Of a DNA stretch of 14,485 nucleotides, positions 1 to 6,916 are shown piece by piece; position 1 is the stretch's first letter; the number at the start of each line of letters is the position of its first letter. The notes under the pieces were generated by a model that worked only from the letters and a program-made list of their open reading frames with translations, was not told the DNA's origin and made no database searches. The position numbers and the translations under genes are program-made. The stretch spans positions 1-14,485 of the forward strand of contig JALSOY010000088.1 of assembly GCA_026986235.1 (NCBI GenBank). The letters run 5' to 3'. The DNA is from Caldifarciminota bacterium. Its GTDB lineage: Bacteria; Hydrothermota; Hydrothermia; B15-G9; WFZT01.

Positions 1-1
1 C

Positions 2-199
2 ATCTTTGAAAACCTATCAGGGAAAACCATCATCTTTATCACCCACAGGTTTACCCACATGGACAAAATGGACAGAATATTCGTCCTGCACAGGGGCAGA
101 ATAGTTGAAAGTGGGACGCTCCCAGAACTCCTCTCCACGCCGGATGGTCTTTTCAGGAAAATGTGGGAGATCCAGAGAGAAATCCTCTACTCCAGATAG
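2..199 (+). CDS. ABC transporter ATP-binding protein, C-terminal end only (partial)
   Basis: Only the last 65 residues are in the window; the reading frame is open from base 2 to a TAG at 197-199. The visible part reads GKTIIFITHR, then MDRIFVLHRGRIVESGT. That is the end of an ABC nucleotide-binding domain: the beta-strand and H-loop histidine (ITHR) followed by the D-R-I-x-V-L-x-x-G-x-I-x-E-x-G block. The short tail (LFRKMWEIQREI) is like that of exporter-type ABC proteins in which the ATPase is fused to, or works with, a membrane domain. The Walker motifs lie upstream of the window, so the substrate and transport direction cannot be told. Its last 13 bases overlap the convergent mpgP gene. 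The ABC-domain assignment is firm; the subfamily is a guess. Confidence 0.8.
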   Translation: MFENLSGKTIIFITHRFTHMDKMDRIFVLHRGRIVESGTLPELLSTPDGLFRKMWEIQREILYSR

Positions 200-918
200 T
201 TGAGAATTTCCATCAGGTCATGGATATTTTTTGCCCGGGGATGGCTCCTTTCACCGATCAAGAAACTTTCGTCAGCCACATCGAACATGGGAAAGTCGTT
301 TTTTCCGTCTCCTACCGCAAAGGTCTTCACCTTGTAGTATTTCTTGTAAAGCTCAACCAATCTCTCCATGCCTCTTCCCTTATCCGTTTTGCCGAGGACA
401 GATATGAACCTGCTTCCCTGCTGACATGTGAGGCCCCTTGATGAGAGAACTTCAACAAAGCCGGAATCTCTGAATTCAAAGATGGTCTCAGAAAACTCCC
501 TCTCACGAGCAAGGCGTGCAAGGAAGTCGTCCATTCCAAGATACATCTTTACCTCTTCAAGGGTTGAGTTGGCGTAGTACTTGAGACCGTATTTCCCTTC
601 TACTTCCCGTAAATTCTCAACGATGTGTTCGTAGGGTACACCGAGCTGAATAAAAAGGTAACCCCCTCTTTCAGGAAGGGTAAGTCCGGGGAAAAATCCA
701 TCGGGTATGTAAACACCACTACCGTTTTCCACGATGAAAGGAGTAGATAGACCAAAAACTTCCCTGTAATACTCCTGCTCCTTCCTCGTTTTGGAAGAAT
801 TCAGAATGACATCGAATCCCATCTTTTTCAGACGGTTAACGACAACTAAACCTCTGTCCGGGTTGTAGTTCTCATCAATCAGGGTTTTGTCTATGTCAAA
901 AAAGATGAGTTTTTTCAC
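187..918 (-). CDS. mpgP: Mannosyl-3-phosphoglycerate phosphatase (HAD superfamily)
   Basis: The enzyme removes the phosphate from mannosyl-3-phosphoglycerate to give mannosylglycerate, a compatible solute of thermophiles. The 243-residue protein is close to the usual family length and shows the HAD motifs in order: FFDIDKT at residues 6-12 (D8 nucleophile, D10 acid/base), NSSKT near residue 41, a conserved lysine in the LGKTDKG region, and VGDGKNDFPMF near the C-terminus for Mg2+ binding. The start is a GTG at 916-918 that overlaps the mpgS stop in a GTGA, and no separate ribosome site is seen, so translation is probably coupled. The partner mpgS immediately upstream makes the substrate, which supports this call over other Cof-type HAD phosphatases. 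The 3' end overlaps the convergent ABC-transporter gene by 13 bp. Confidence 0.92.
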   Translation of the reverse strand: MKKLIFFDIDKTLIDENYNPDRGLVVVNRLKKMGFDVILNSSKTRKEQEYYREVFGLSTPFIVENGSGVYIPDGFFPGLTLPERGGYLFIQLGVPYEHIVENLREVEGKYGLKYYANSTLEEVKMYLGMDDFLARLAREREFSETIFEFRDSGFVEVLSSRGLTCQQGSRFISVLGKTDKGRGMERLVELYKKYYKVKTFAVGDGKNDFPMFDVADESFLIGERSHPRAKNIHDLMEILNYLE

Positions 919-2099
919 TCAAGGATGACGAGTGTGTCAGAGCGTTTTTTAACCTTTTTAAACCATCTTTCTATGTCAATTTCACCTGTGGGTGCCATGG
1001 CGCGGGGCTTTGGAGGTATCTCTCCTTTTTTCAGTATCTTCCTTGAGTAGAGCTCCTCAAGGATCCTCTTTTTCACATTTTCCGTACACATCTCACAGTG
1101 ATATATCTCAGCGAGTGAGACGAGTATCATTTCGTTAATGTGCTCTGTCCCTTTTTCCTCATGAATATGCGGGTTCAGGGTCTCGATCTGGAAGATTTCA
1201 ATCCCCTGTTCGTAAACATCCTTCAGCTTTTCCGGGTGATTGGGCCGGGTCATTCTATCGAGAAGGAACACGAGCTGATGGGTTTCAACAGCGTAACCGG
1301 AGGAGAAGGACATGAGGTCGGCCAGTTTGATGGACATGGCGTGCTCGCCGGCGTTTCCGGTAACAAAAATGTCCGTCTCAAATCCAGTTCTGTCAGCAAC
1401 GAGGAGGTTGAGATACCTGTTGGTAATCTCGCTCACCCTTCCCCGGCGCCTGAAGTACAGCCCTCTCTGCATGACCTTGGGCTTGTGCCTCCACTTGAGT
1501 CTCACCATGGTGTAATCACTATCACTCATAAGAATACCGGCGGCATAGTCCTTAACATACTCGTTGACCGCCCCGGGTATGTAGTTGTCCGCATCAATGA
1601 ATCCCACATATCTGGCACCAATGGCCTTGGCAAGCATTACACCAAGGAGCATACCTTCTCCCTTTCCAAACCTTATGAGGCCGTCGTTCTCGTCTATGAT
1701 GTCCATGTAGCCCTGCTCTTTAAAGGCCTCGGCTGCTCCCATGTCTTTCTGATGGATGATCATAACCCTTGAATGGGTCAGAGAATAATAGTGCTTCACG
1801 AGCTCTATCTCCATCTTGAAGTGGTTGGGTATGTCCTTCTGGCTTGCAGAAACGACGATTATAGGACACCTGTGAGGGATGGCTTTGAGCACACCGTCAA
1901 GCAGGTGCAACTTCTCGTTTTTAAGCGGTATTACAATGGCAAGATCTTTAAAAATTTCGTAAATCTCTTCCCGTGGAATGTTGTTCACTAATGAACTCTC
2001 AACGACCTCTGTCTCAGTGTCAAACTTTATGACCTTCTGAGACTCGTGAACGATTAAGGGACCAAAAATTTCTTTATACACAGAAGACTCCAGTATCAT
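915..2099 (-). CDS. mpgS: Mannosyl-3-phosphoglycerate synthase (GT55 family)
   Basis: This cytoplasmic glycosyltransferase joins mannose from GDP-mannose to 3-phosphoglycerate, the first step of the two-step mannosylglycerate pathway. The protein is 394 residues, the normal size for GT55 enzymes. Visible features are the nucleotide-sugar-binding start of the GT-A fold (AIVIPLKNE, about 54-62), a KGEGM segment (146-150), and the DxD-type metal site GFIDADN (166-172). The start at 2099 is supported by GGAGGT at 2104-2109, four bases ahead, and by a promoter TTGAAA-N17-TATACT (2120-2148). It is the first gene of the mpgS-mpgP operon, with a 4-bp GTGA overlap to mpgP, and diverges from the MFS gene at 2306. 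In other organisms this pathway responds to salt or heat; no such control can be shown here beyond an inverted repeat touching the -35 element. Confidence 0.94.
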   Translation of the reverse strand: MILESSVYKEIFGPLIVHESQKVIKFDTETEVVESSLVNNIPREEIYEIFKDLAIVIPLKNEKLHLLDGVLKAIPHRCPIIVVSASQKDIPNHFKMEIELVKHYYSLTHSRVMIIHQKDMGAAEAFKEQGYMDIIDENDGLIRFGKGEGMLLGVMLAKAIGARYVGFIDADNYIPGAVNEYVKDYAAGILMSDSDYTMVRLKWRHKPKVMQRGLYFRRRGRVSEITNRYLNLLVADRTGFETDIFVTGNAGEHAMSIKLADLMSFSSGYAVETHQLVFLLDRMTRPNHPEKLKDVYEQGIEIFQIETLNPHIHEEKGTEHINEMILVSLAEIYHCEMCTENVKKRILEELYSRKILKKGEIPPKPRAMAPTGEIDIERWFKKVKKRSDTLVILE

Positions 2100-2119
2100 G
2101 ACTACCTCCGGTATAGTTC

Positions 2120-2148
2120 AGTATAACACACCTCCCTGATTTTTTCAA
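2120..2148 (-). promoter_or_regulatory. mpgS promoter
   Basis: On the minus strand, TTGAAA (2148-2143) and TATACT (2125-2120) are separated by exactly 17 bp. The start site would fall near 2113, giving a short leader with a GGAGGT ribosome site at 2109-2104. The -35 box overlaps one copy of the AACCGGATTT / AAATCCGGTT repeat. Confidence 0.7.
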
Positions 2149-2235
2149 CCGGATTTGTTAGAAAAATAGAACACGATTTGAAAATTTCAGGTTTTATTTT
2201 TAAAAATATCGGCTGTAGTAAAACAAAATCCGGTT
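2147..2235. repeat. Spaced 10-bp inverted repeat in the mpgS/MFS divergent promoter region
   Basis: AACCGGATTT (2147-2156) is repeated exactly in inverted orientation as AAATCCGGTT (2226-2235), 69 bp apart. The left copy touches the mpgS -35 box and the right copy lies upstream of the MFS promoter. Between them is AT-rich DNA that includes the self-complementary ATTTTTAAAAAT (2196-2207). This may be a pair of sites for one regulator serving both genes, but no protein is known to bind it. Confidence 0.35.
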
Positions 2236-2247
2236 ATTGTAAAGTTA

Positions 2248-2263
2248 GTTCGTAGTAACGAAC
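2248..2263. repeat. Perfect 6-bp inverted repeat, possible operator upstream of the MFS gene
   Basis: GTTCGT (2248-2253), the 4-base spacer AGTA, and ACGAAC (2258-2263) form a perfect dyad ending 7 bp before the MFS -35 box. Size and place fit an operator or activator site; it is short enough to occur by chance. Confidence 0.35.
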
Positions 2264-2270
2264 AAAATTG

Positions 2271-2299
2271 ATGACATCCCGAGAGTAGGGTGTTATAAT
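2271..2299 (+). promoter_or_regulatory. Promoter of the MFS gene, predicted leaderless
   Basis: ATGACA (2271-2276), a 17-bp spacer and TATAAT (2294-2299) preceded by TGT, an extended -10, form a strong sigma70-type promoter. Only six bases separate the -10 from the ATG at 2306, so transcription should begin at or next to the start codon. No Shine-Dalgarno sequence is present. Confidence 0.75.
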
Positions 2300-2305
2300 T
2301 TTTCC

Positions 2306-3451
2306 ATGAGCAGAAAAAATGTCCTCATCGTGGCAATTCTGGGGCATTTCCTTGACCACCTGTTTATCCTATCATTCTCGGTCCTCATTCCCGTTTTTAA
2401 AAACATTTTTTCAGTCAGTTATACTCACATAGGGTTTGCAGGCAACATCATCTACTTCATGTTTGGCCTCGGCGCCCCCTTATCCGGCTTCCTGATAGAC
2501 AGAATCGGAGCCTACAGGGTAATAAAGGTGTACGCATCAGGTGCCACCGTCGCACTGTTTTTCATCGTTCTTGCCCCATCCTTTACTATCGTTATCGCAG
2601 GGTTCGTTCTCCTCGCTGCCTTTGCAAGCCTTTTTCATCCCGCAGGTTACTCTTTTATCACCCTCAACATAGAGGAACCCGGTACTGCACTGGGTATCAT
2701 GGGGGTTGCCGGCACCCTCAGTGTGGCTCTCACCCCTGTCATCGTTTCCTCTCTCGCTGATCAATTTGGCTGGCGCATCGCCCTGCTCCTCCTGGCCCTC
2801 GTTTCACTCCTCTACTCAGGTCTCCTCTTCCGATTCGGAGAGGAGGTCGCACATCACAAAAGGCCACCTGGCCACGGAGAAGTACAGGGATACATCCTCA
2901 TTCCCATCATATTTATCCTCGTATTTGGTGCCCTCAACGGCTTTACTTACCGTGGCTTCGTGACATACCTCCCCGCCTTCTTCACTGAAAGGACAGGCAC
3001 ACTCCTGAAGGGCGGTATGTACTCAACCCTCGTACTCCTCACAGGAATCGTTGGTCAGCTTGTAGGTGGTAAACTGGCTGAGAGTGAAAGGAGGGAAATC
3101 TATTATGTCGCGGTCACCTTCCTGAGCCTTCCATTTCTCCTTGCAACCTACTTTGTCAAAGGCAACATTGCCCTCGCCACAGTGACAGGATTCTCACTCA
3201 TGTACTTCGGGTTCCAGCCCCTCTCTAACCGCCTCATCGCTGCTTACACATCCTCTGAATTCAGAGGAAGGTTCTACGGCATAACTTTCTTCCTCAACTT
3301 CGGCGTGGGGTCCCTCGCCGTTTCCTCAGGGGGCTACCTTGCAGACAGATTCGGCATCCATTCCGTGTTTCTCATGATAAGTACCAGCCTCTTCGCCGCA
3401 TTTCTCGTCGGCCTTGCCCTGCTCCTCTACCTCAGGGCTCATCGGAAATAA
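2306..3451 (+). CDS. Major facilitator superfamily (MFS) transporter
   Basis: An integral membrane transporter of 381 residues, predicted from about a dozen hydrophobic segments. It shows the typical MFS loop between helices 2 and 3 (GAPLSGFLIDRIGAYRVI, near 56-73) and a second copy late in the protein (SSGGYLADRFGIHSVF), as expected for two six-helix halves. The N-terminus (GHFLDHLFILSFSVLIPVF) resembles MFS families that include the fosmidomycin-resistance-type exporters, but the substrate cannot be read from sequence. The start ATG lies six bases after a near-consensus -10 with no ribosome site, indicating a leaderless mRNA. It diverges from mpgS across 206 bp, and the hydrolase gene follows 40 bp downstream. 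A link to compatible-solute traffic is possible from position but unproven. Confidence 0.85.
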   Translation: MSRKNVLIVAILGHFLDHLFILSFSVLIPVFKNIFSVSYTHIGFAGNIIYFMFGLGAPLSGFLIDRIGAYRVIKVYASGATVALFFIVLAPSFTIVIAGFVLLAAFASLFHPAGYSFITLNIEEPGTALGIMGVAGTLSVALTPVIVSSLADQFGWRIALLLLALVSLLYSGLLFRFGEEVAHHKRPPGHGEVQGYILIPIIFILVFGALNGFTYRGFVTYLPAFFTERTGTLLKGGMYSTLVLLTGIVGQLVGGKLAESERREIYYVAVTFLSLPFLLATYFVKGNIALATVTGFSLMYFGFQPLSNRLIAAYTSSEFRGRFYGITFFLNFGVGSLAVSSGGYLADRFGIHSVFLMISTSLFAAFLVGLALLLYLRAHRK

Positions 3452-3478
3452 ATTCTGGAAGGATTTTCCCACCTACAG

Positions 3479-3484
3479 GATAAT
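3479..3484 (+). promoter_or_regulatory. Possible -10 element of the metallo-hydrolase gene
   Basis: GATAAT ends seven bases before the ATG at 3492, the same geometry seen at other genes here. No good -35 box is visible 16-18 bp upstream, so the gene may instead be read through from the MFS gene. An AGGA at 3477-3480 is 11 bases from the start, too far for a good ribosome site. Confidence 0.4.
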
Positions 3485-3491
3485 CTAATCC

Positions 3492-4097
3492 ATGAAAATC
3501 CACAGACTGACAGTCGGCCCCTTTCATACGAACTGTTACATTATCCAGATAAATGAACACTGCTTCATCGTTGATCCTGGTGGTGATGTGGACCGCATAA
3601 TTAACAAAATTTATCACCTCCGATGCACACCCCTCGCCATCGTTGCCACCCATGCCCACTTTGACCACATACTCGGCGCAAAACCCCTGAAAGAGAGATT
3701 CAACATCCCATTCTGGATGCACAGAGAGGACCTCCCTGTACTCCTCGCTCAACCTGCATTTGTAAAACACTTCTGGGGAATTGAACTTCCTGACACTATT
3801 GACAGTGTTGATAGATTCCTCGATGAGGGAGATGCACTCAACACAGGCGTGAAGGTGATCCATACCCCCGGTCACTCTCCCGGCTCAATCACACTGGCAG
3901 GTGACGGTTTCCTGATCGTGGGAGATGTGATCTTCAAAGACGGTTACGGCAGAACAGATCTCCCGGGAGGTAACGAAAGCCTGCTTTTCAGGTCAATTTC
4001 TCGAATACTTTCCTATCCTGACAACACCTCTGTACTTCCCGGTCACGGAGAGGTAACAACCGTCGGATACCTGAGAAAAATCACCGATCTATGGTAA
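3492..4097 (+). CDS. Metallo-beta-lactamase-fold hydrolase (glyoxalase II-like)
   Basis: A compact cytoplasmic MBL-fold enzyme of 201 residues, the usual size for the short glyoxalase-II-like thioesterase branch. The metal-ligand motifs are complete: THAHFDH (THxHxDH), HTPGHSPGS, a GD aspartate in LIVGDVIF, and PGHGE near the C-terminus. These bind a dinuclear metal centre, usually zinc or iron. The start FHTNCYII is typical of this branch. Real substrates in uncultivated bacteria are seldom known; hydroxyacyl-glutathione-type thioesters, other acyl thiols and related esters are all possible. It lies 40 bp after the MFS gene on the same strand and overlaps the convergent ATP pyrophosphatase by 17 bp. 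The fold is certain; the reaction is not. Confidence 0.88.
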   Translation: MKIHRLTVGPFHTNCYIIQINEHCFIVDPGGDVDRIINKIYHLRCTPLAIVATHAHFDHILGAKPLKERFNIPFWMHREDLPVLLAQPAFVKHFWGIELPDTIDSVDRFLDEGDALNTGVKVIHTPGHSPGSITLAGDGFLIVGDVIFKDGYGRTDLPGGNESLLFRSISRILSYPDNTSVLPGHGEVTTVGYLRKITDLW

Positions 4098-4749
4098 GGT
4101 CGCAGTAGGAGAAGTCACCTGACCTGTGTATCCCACCCCTGTTGAACTTCACACCATAATCAAATGTGGGACCATCGTAAACGAAAGTGTGGAATTCCCC
4201 GTTTTCACCCATGGGATCCACCCCTGAAGGAAGGTCGTTGAGAAAACTCCTGTCAAACTCCCTGCAGAGAAATTCCTCTGATAGTCTTGTTCTATCAATA
4301 ACAACTACCACTGTCCTGAATCCAAGATCCACAAACTCCTCAGCGAGTTTTCTCGTGTCCCTTCTCCAGAGTGGAAAGATGGGTTTAAGATCCAGCCTTT
4401 TTAAAAGTTCTTCACGGAATTTTCTTATGTCTTCGAGGAAAATGTCACCAAAAATCACACCATCAAGGCCAACGGAATAAGCGATCTTTCTCAGGGTAGA
4501 AAGAGTTGCGTCTATGTATACCTCGTTTGAAGCATTTCGAGGAATATACGATTTAAAAAGTTTCAGTCCCATGGATTCTGCCTGCCTCTCAATGAGTTTC
4601 TCGCGAACCCCATGCATGGAGACCCTGGAGAAATCCCTTGTTATCGTAACGAGCATACCACTGACATACGCATCAGGATAACTTCTGCGAAACTCGTAAA
4701 GTGCGAAAATGCTGTCTTTTCCACCACCTGACTGGAGGACCACTTTCAT
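4081..4749 (-). CDS. Dph6-like ATP pyrophosphatase (diphthine--ammonia ligase family)
   Basis: A 222-residue member of the PP-loop ATP pyrophosphatase family that includes archaeal and eukaryotic Dph6, which adenylates diphthine for amidation. Visible motifs are the PP-loop SGGGKDS (residues 7-13), the SMHGV stretch, FGDIFLEDIRKFREE, the PLWRRDT segment and the C-terminal GENGEFHTF block, the last being a hallmark of the Dph6 family. The assignment to this family (COG2102) is secure. Bacteria lack diphthamide on EF-G, so the true substrate must differ and is unknown; a role in ammonia-dependent amidation of another molecule is inference. The gene has a TAAAAT seven bases before the ATG and no ribosome site. 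It is divergent from the DUF438 gene and overlaps the MBL gene at its 3' end by 17 bp. Confidence 0.85.
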   Translation of the reverse strand: MKVVLQSGGGKDSIFALYEFRRSYPDAYVSGMLVTITRDFSRVSMHGVREKLIERQAESMGLKLFKSYIPRNASNEVYIDATLSTLRKIAYSVGLDGVIFGDIFLEDIRKFREELLKRLDLKPIFPLWRRDTRKLAEEFVDLGFRTVVVVIDRTRLSEEFLCREFDRSFLNDLPSGVDPMGENGEFHTFVYDGPTFDYGVKFNRGGIHRSGDFSYCDLTIDR

Positions 4750-4756
4750 AGTAGAA

Positions 4757-4762
4757 ATTTTA
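4757..4762 (-). promoter_or_regulatory. -10 element of the Dph6-like gene, predicted leaderless
   Basis: On the minus strand TAAAAT (4762-4757) ends seven bases before the ATG at 4749. No Shine-Dalgarno sequence is present, and the -35 region (GAAAAA at 4785-4780) is weak. Confidence 0.5.
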
Positions 4763-4790
4763 ACACTCTGGCCCCGAACTTTTTCTCACC

Positions 4791-4819
4791 TTGAAGCTTT
4801 CCGCATTCCGGAATATAAT
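4791..4819 (+). promoter_or_regulatory. Promoter of the DUF438/PAS gene
   Basis: TTGAAG (4791-4796), 17 bp, TATAAT (4814-4819). Unlike its neighbours this gene has a leader of about 26 bases and a consensus AGGAGG (4841-4846) five bases ahead of the ATG at 4852. Confidence 0.75.
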
Positions 4820-4840
4820 ATCACTAAATTAATGATATTA
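4816..4840. promoter_or_regulatory. 25-bp near-perfect palindrome over the -10/start site, probable operator
   Basis: Arms TAATATCA (4816-4823) and TGATATTA (4833-4840) are exact complements. The central nine bases continue the symmetry except for one pair, so 11 of 12 base pairs match around the centre at 4828. The site covers the end of the -10 box and the predicted start of transcription and stops just before the ribosome site. This is the classic place for a repressor; a small RNA hairpin that blocks AGGAGG is the alternative. Confidence 0.6.
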
Positions 4841-4851
4841 AGGAGGACGCC

Positions 4852-6150
4852 ATGTCTGAGCTTCTGAAAAATCGAGAAATTAAGAAGGAAAAGTTAAAGG
4901 AAATGCTAAAAGCCATCCACAGGGGTGAGTCACCTGAAACCCTTCTCGAGAGGTTCCGTGATGTCCTTAAAAGTGTCTCTCCACTTGAGATCCCGCTCGT
5001 TGAGCAGGAACTTGTAAAAGAGGGGATAAAACCCACTGAGATCGCCCGGCTGTGTGACATCCATGTACAGATCTTCAAAGAATCTGTAGCAGGTGCGGGA
5101 AAATTCGAAAACCTTCCAGAAGGACACCCCGTTAAGACACTGTTTGAAGAAAACTCAAAAATAATAAGAGACGCTGAAGTTCTAAACCTTTATGCGAACT
5201 CCCTCAGGAACGCCCGTGACGAAAAAATGAGAAAAAGTATTCTCGAAAACCTCCTTACAGTTGCAAAATCCATCTCCCAAATTGGCCCGACACATTACAA
5301 CCGGGAAGAGCTCATCGTATTCCCTTATCTTGAAAGGAGAGGACTTACCGCTGTCCCAACTGTTTTGTGGAAAAAACACGATGAAATCAGGGGAAAGATC
5401 AAAAAATTTTTCAAGACCCTGGAAAGAGGTGAAACGGAAGAGATCTTCAGAATCGGCGCCGACCTTGCCGAGAGCCTCGTTGACATGACATTTCGTGAGA
5501 ACAACATCCTGTATCCCACGATACTTGGAATCTTCAGTGAGGGTGAATGGGTGGCCATAAAAAAACAGAGTGATGAAATTGGATACTACCGGGTTGAACC
5601 TGGCGAGTTTGAGTCCCCTGCTGAACCCATTTATCCCTATCAGGTAAACGAAAGTATCGACTTTGAAAAACTCCCCGAACACATGAAAAGGGAACTCGTG
5701 GAAAAAGGCGTGACACTCGTTCCCGATACCTACAAAATTCCGGGTCCTGATGACATAAGACTCAATACGGGTTTTCTTACTCCAGAACAGATAGACCTTA
5801 TTTTCAACCATCTCCCGGTCGATGTTACCTTCATAGACGAGTTCGACAGAGTAAAGTACTTCTCATCTTCACACAGAATCTTCGACAGGACTGAATCCAT
5901 TATAGGAAGGCCCGTTCAGCTCTGCCATCCTCCCGGTAGTGTCCACATTGTAAATAAAATCCTTTCGGCCTTCAAATCAGGAGAGAAGGACTACGCTGAG
6001 TTCTGGCTCAACTTTCAGGGCAGGTTCATATTCATAAAATACTTCGCGGTAAGGGACGAAGAGGGGAACTACAGAGGAACGCTGGAGGTCACACAGGATG
6101 TGACTCGAATCAGGAAACTTGAGGGTGAGAAGAGGCTCGTTGACTGGTAG
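4852..6150 (+). CDS. DUF438 protein: hemerythrin-like domain plus C-terminal PAS domain
   Basis: A soluble 432-residue sensor-like protein with the domain order known for the DUF438 family. Residues 1-75 form a helical DUF438 domain (LLERFRDVLKSVSPLEIPLVEQ). Residues about 85-235 form a hemerythrin-like four-helix bundle with candidate iron ligands H92, H148, the E152/E153 pair, H176 and E216. Residues about 315-432 form a PAS domain with the family signature IIGRPVQLCHPPGSVHIV around C358-H359 and the usual end LEGEKRLVDW. Related proteins are thought to sense oxygen, nitric oxide or redox state, and some lie beside denitrification or stress genes. No output domain is present, so it probably acts through a partner or as an iron-based gas handler. 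A consensus ribosome site and an upstream palindrome suggest tight control. The 3' end overlaps folE2 by 41 bp. Confidence 0.85.
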   Translation: MSELLKNREIKKEKLKEMLKAIHRGESPETLLERFRDVLKSVSPLEIPLVEQELVKEGIKPTEIARLCDIHVQIFKESVAGAGKFENLPEGHPVKTLFEENSKIIRDAEVLNLYANSLRNARDEKMRKSILENLLTVAKSISQIGPTHYNREELIVFPYLERRGLTAVPTVLWKKHDEIRGKIKKFFKTLERGETEEIFRIGADLAESLVDMTFRENNILYPTILGIFSEGEWVAIKKQSDEIGYYRVEPGEFESPAEPIYPYQVNESIDFEKLPEHMKRELVEKGVTLVPDTYKIPGPDDIRLNTGFLTPEQIDLIFNHLPVDVTFIDEFDRVKYFSSSHRIFDRTESIIGRPVQLCHPPGSVHIVNKILSAFKSGEKDYAEFWLNFQGRFIFIKYFAVRDEEGNYRGTLEVTQDVTRIRKLEGEKRLVDW

Positions 6151-6916
6151 TCTTTGACCTCCTCAGGCAGGCATAGGCGTTGTGGTGATGAATTGACTCG
6201 AAGCTCTTTACCATGATGTAGTACCATGTGACCCTGTCGTTTTCCTCAAGTTTCAGTGCAACATCACGGGCAACATCTTCAACGAACTTCGGGTTGTCGT
6301 AGGCGTGCTCTGTAACAAACTTCTCGTCCTCCCGTTTTAACAACGCATATAGAGGACTTGAGGCAGCCTCTTCGGCAATCTCTATGAGCTCCTCTATCCA
6401 GACGAGTTTTCTCATCCTCACCTGTATAGTAACCTCTGCCCTCTGGTTGTGTGCTCCGTAATCGCTTATCTCCTTTGAACAGGGACAGAGGGTCTGCACA
6501 GGTGTGTTAACCTCAAGAATAAAATCGAACCTGTCGTTCTTGGTCGCTATGAATTTACACCTGTAATCCATAAAGCTTTCGGCCCCAGTCACAGGAGCCT
6601 TTTTCTTCAAAAAGTACGGAAACTCAATCTCTATGTGGGCACTGGACGCATTCAGCCTTCTTCTCAGTTCATCCAGTATCTCCTCAAGATTCTCGAGGGA
6701 GATGTAATCTTTGTAGAAATGCAGGACCTCGAGAAATCTGCTCATGTGTGTCCCCCTGAACTCCTCGGGCAGATCCACGGCAAGGGAAATGGTACCCACT
6801 GTTGACTGGGTTCCACGAAGTCTGTCCATCACCTTTATCGGATACCTGAGTCCCTCAACTCCCACTCTTTCAAGTGGTATGTTGCGGTGATCCCTCTCGC
6901 TCTGAACATCTCTCAT
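6110..6916 (-). CDS. folE2: GTP cyclohydrolase I, FolE2 type
   Basis: FolE2 converts GTP to 7,8-dihydroneopterin triphosphate, the first step of folate and of 7-deazaguanine (queuosine) synthesis. It is the metal-flexible enzyme (type IB, COG1469), unrelated in sequence to FolE. The 268-residue protein carries family features: MSRFLEVLH (58-66), the metal-site stretch TLCPCSKEIS (142-151, C146 the likely ligand), HNQRAEV, YDNPKFVEDVARD (206-218), and ESIHHHNAYA near the C-terminus. The last 17 residues or so are a tail beyond the usual end, created where the gene runs into the 3' end of the DUF438 gene. The ATG overlaps the preceding stop as ATGA (6913-6916), so it is coupled to the PTPS-like gene, which is predicted to use its product. 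Confidence 0.93.
   Translation of the reverse strand: MRDVQSERDHRNIPLERVGVEGLRYPIKVMDRLRGTQSTVGTISLAVDLPEEFRGTHMSRFLEVLHFYKDYISLENLEEILDELRRRLNASSAHIEIEFPYFLKKKAPVTGAESFMDYRCKFIATKNDRFDFILEVNTPVQTLCPCSKEISDYGAHNQRAEVTIQVRMRKLVWIEELIEIAEEAASSPLYALLKREDEKFVTEHAYDNPKFVEDVARDVALKLEENDRVTWYYIMVKSFESIHHHNAYACLRRSKTTSQRASSHPQVS

Noticed and set aside
163..441. A 92-codon plus-strand frame over the mpgP end
   Set aside because: It is antisense to mpgP and out of frame with the ABC-transporter gene, with no domain or start signals.
3432..3875. 147-codon minus-strand frame opposite the MBL hydrolase gene
   Set aside because: It mirrors a well-supported MBL gene, has no ribosome site and shows no family motif.
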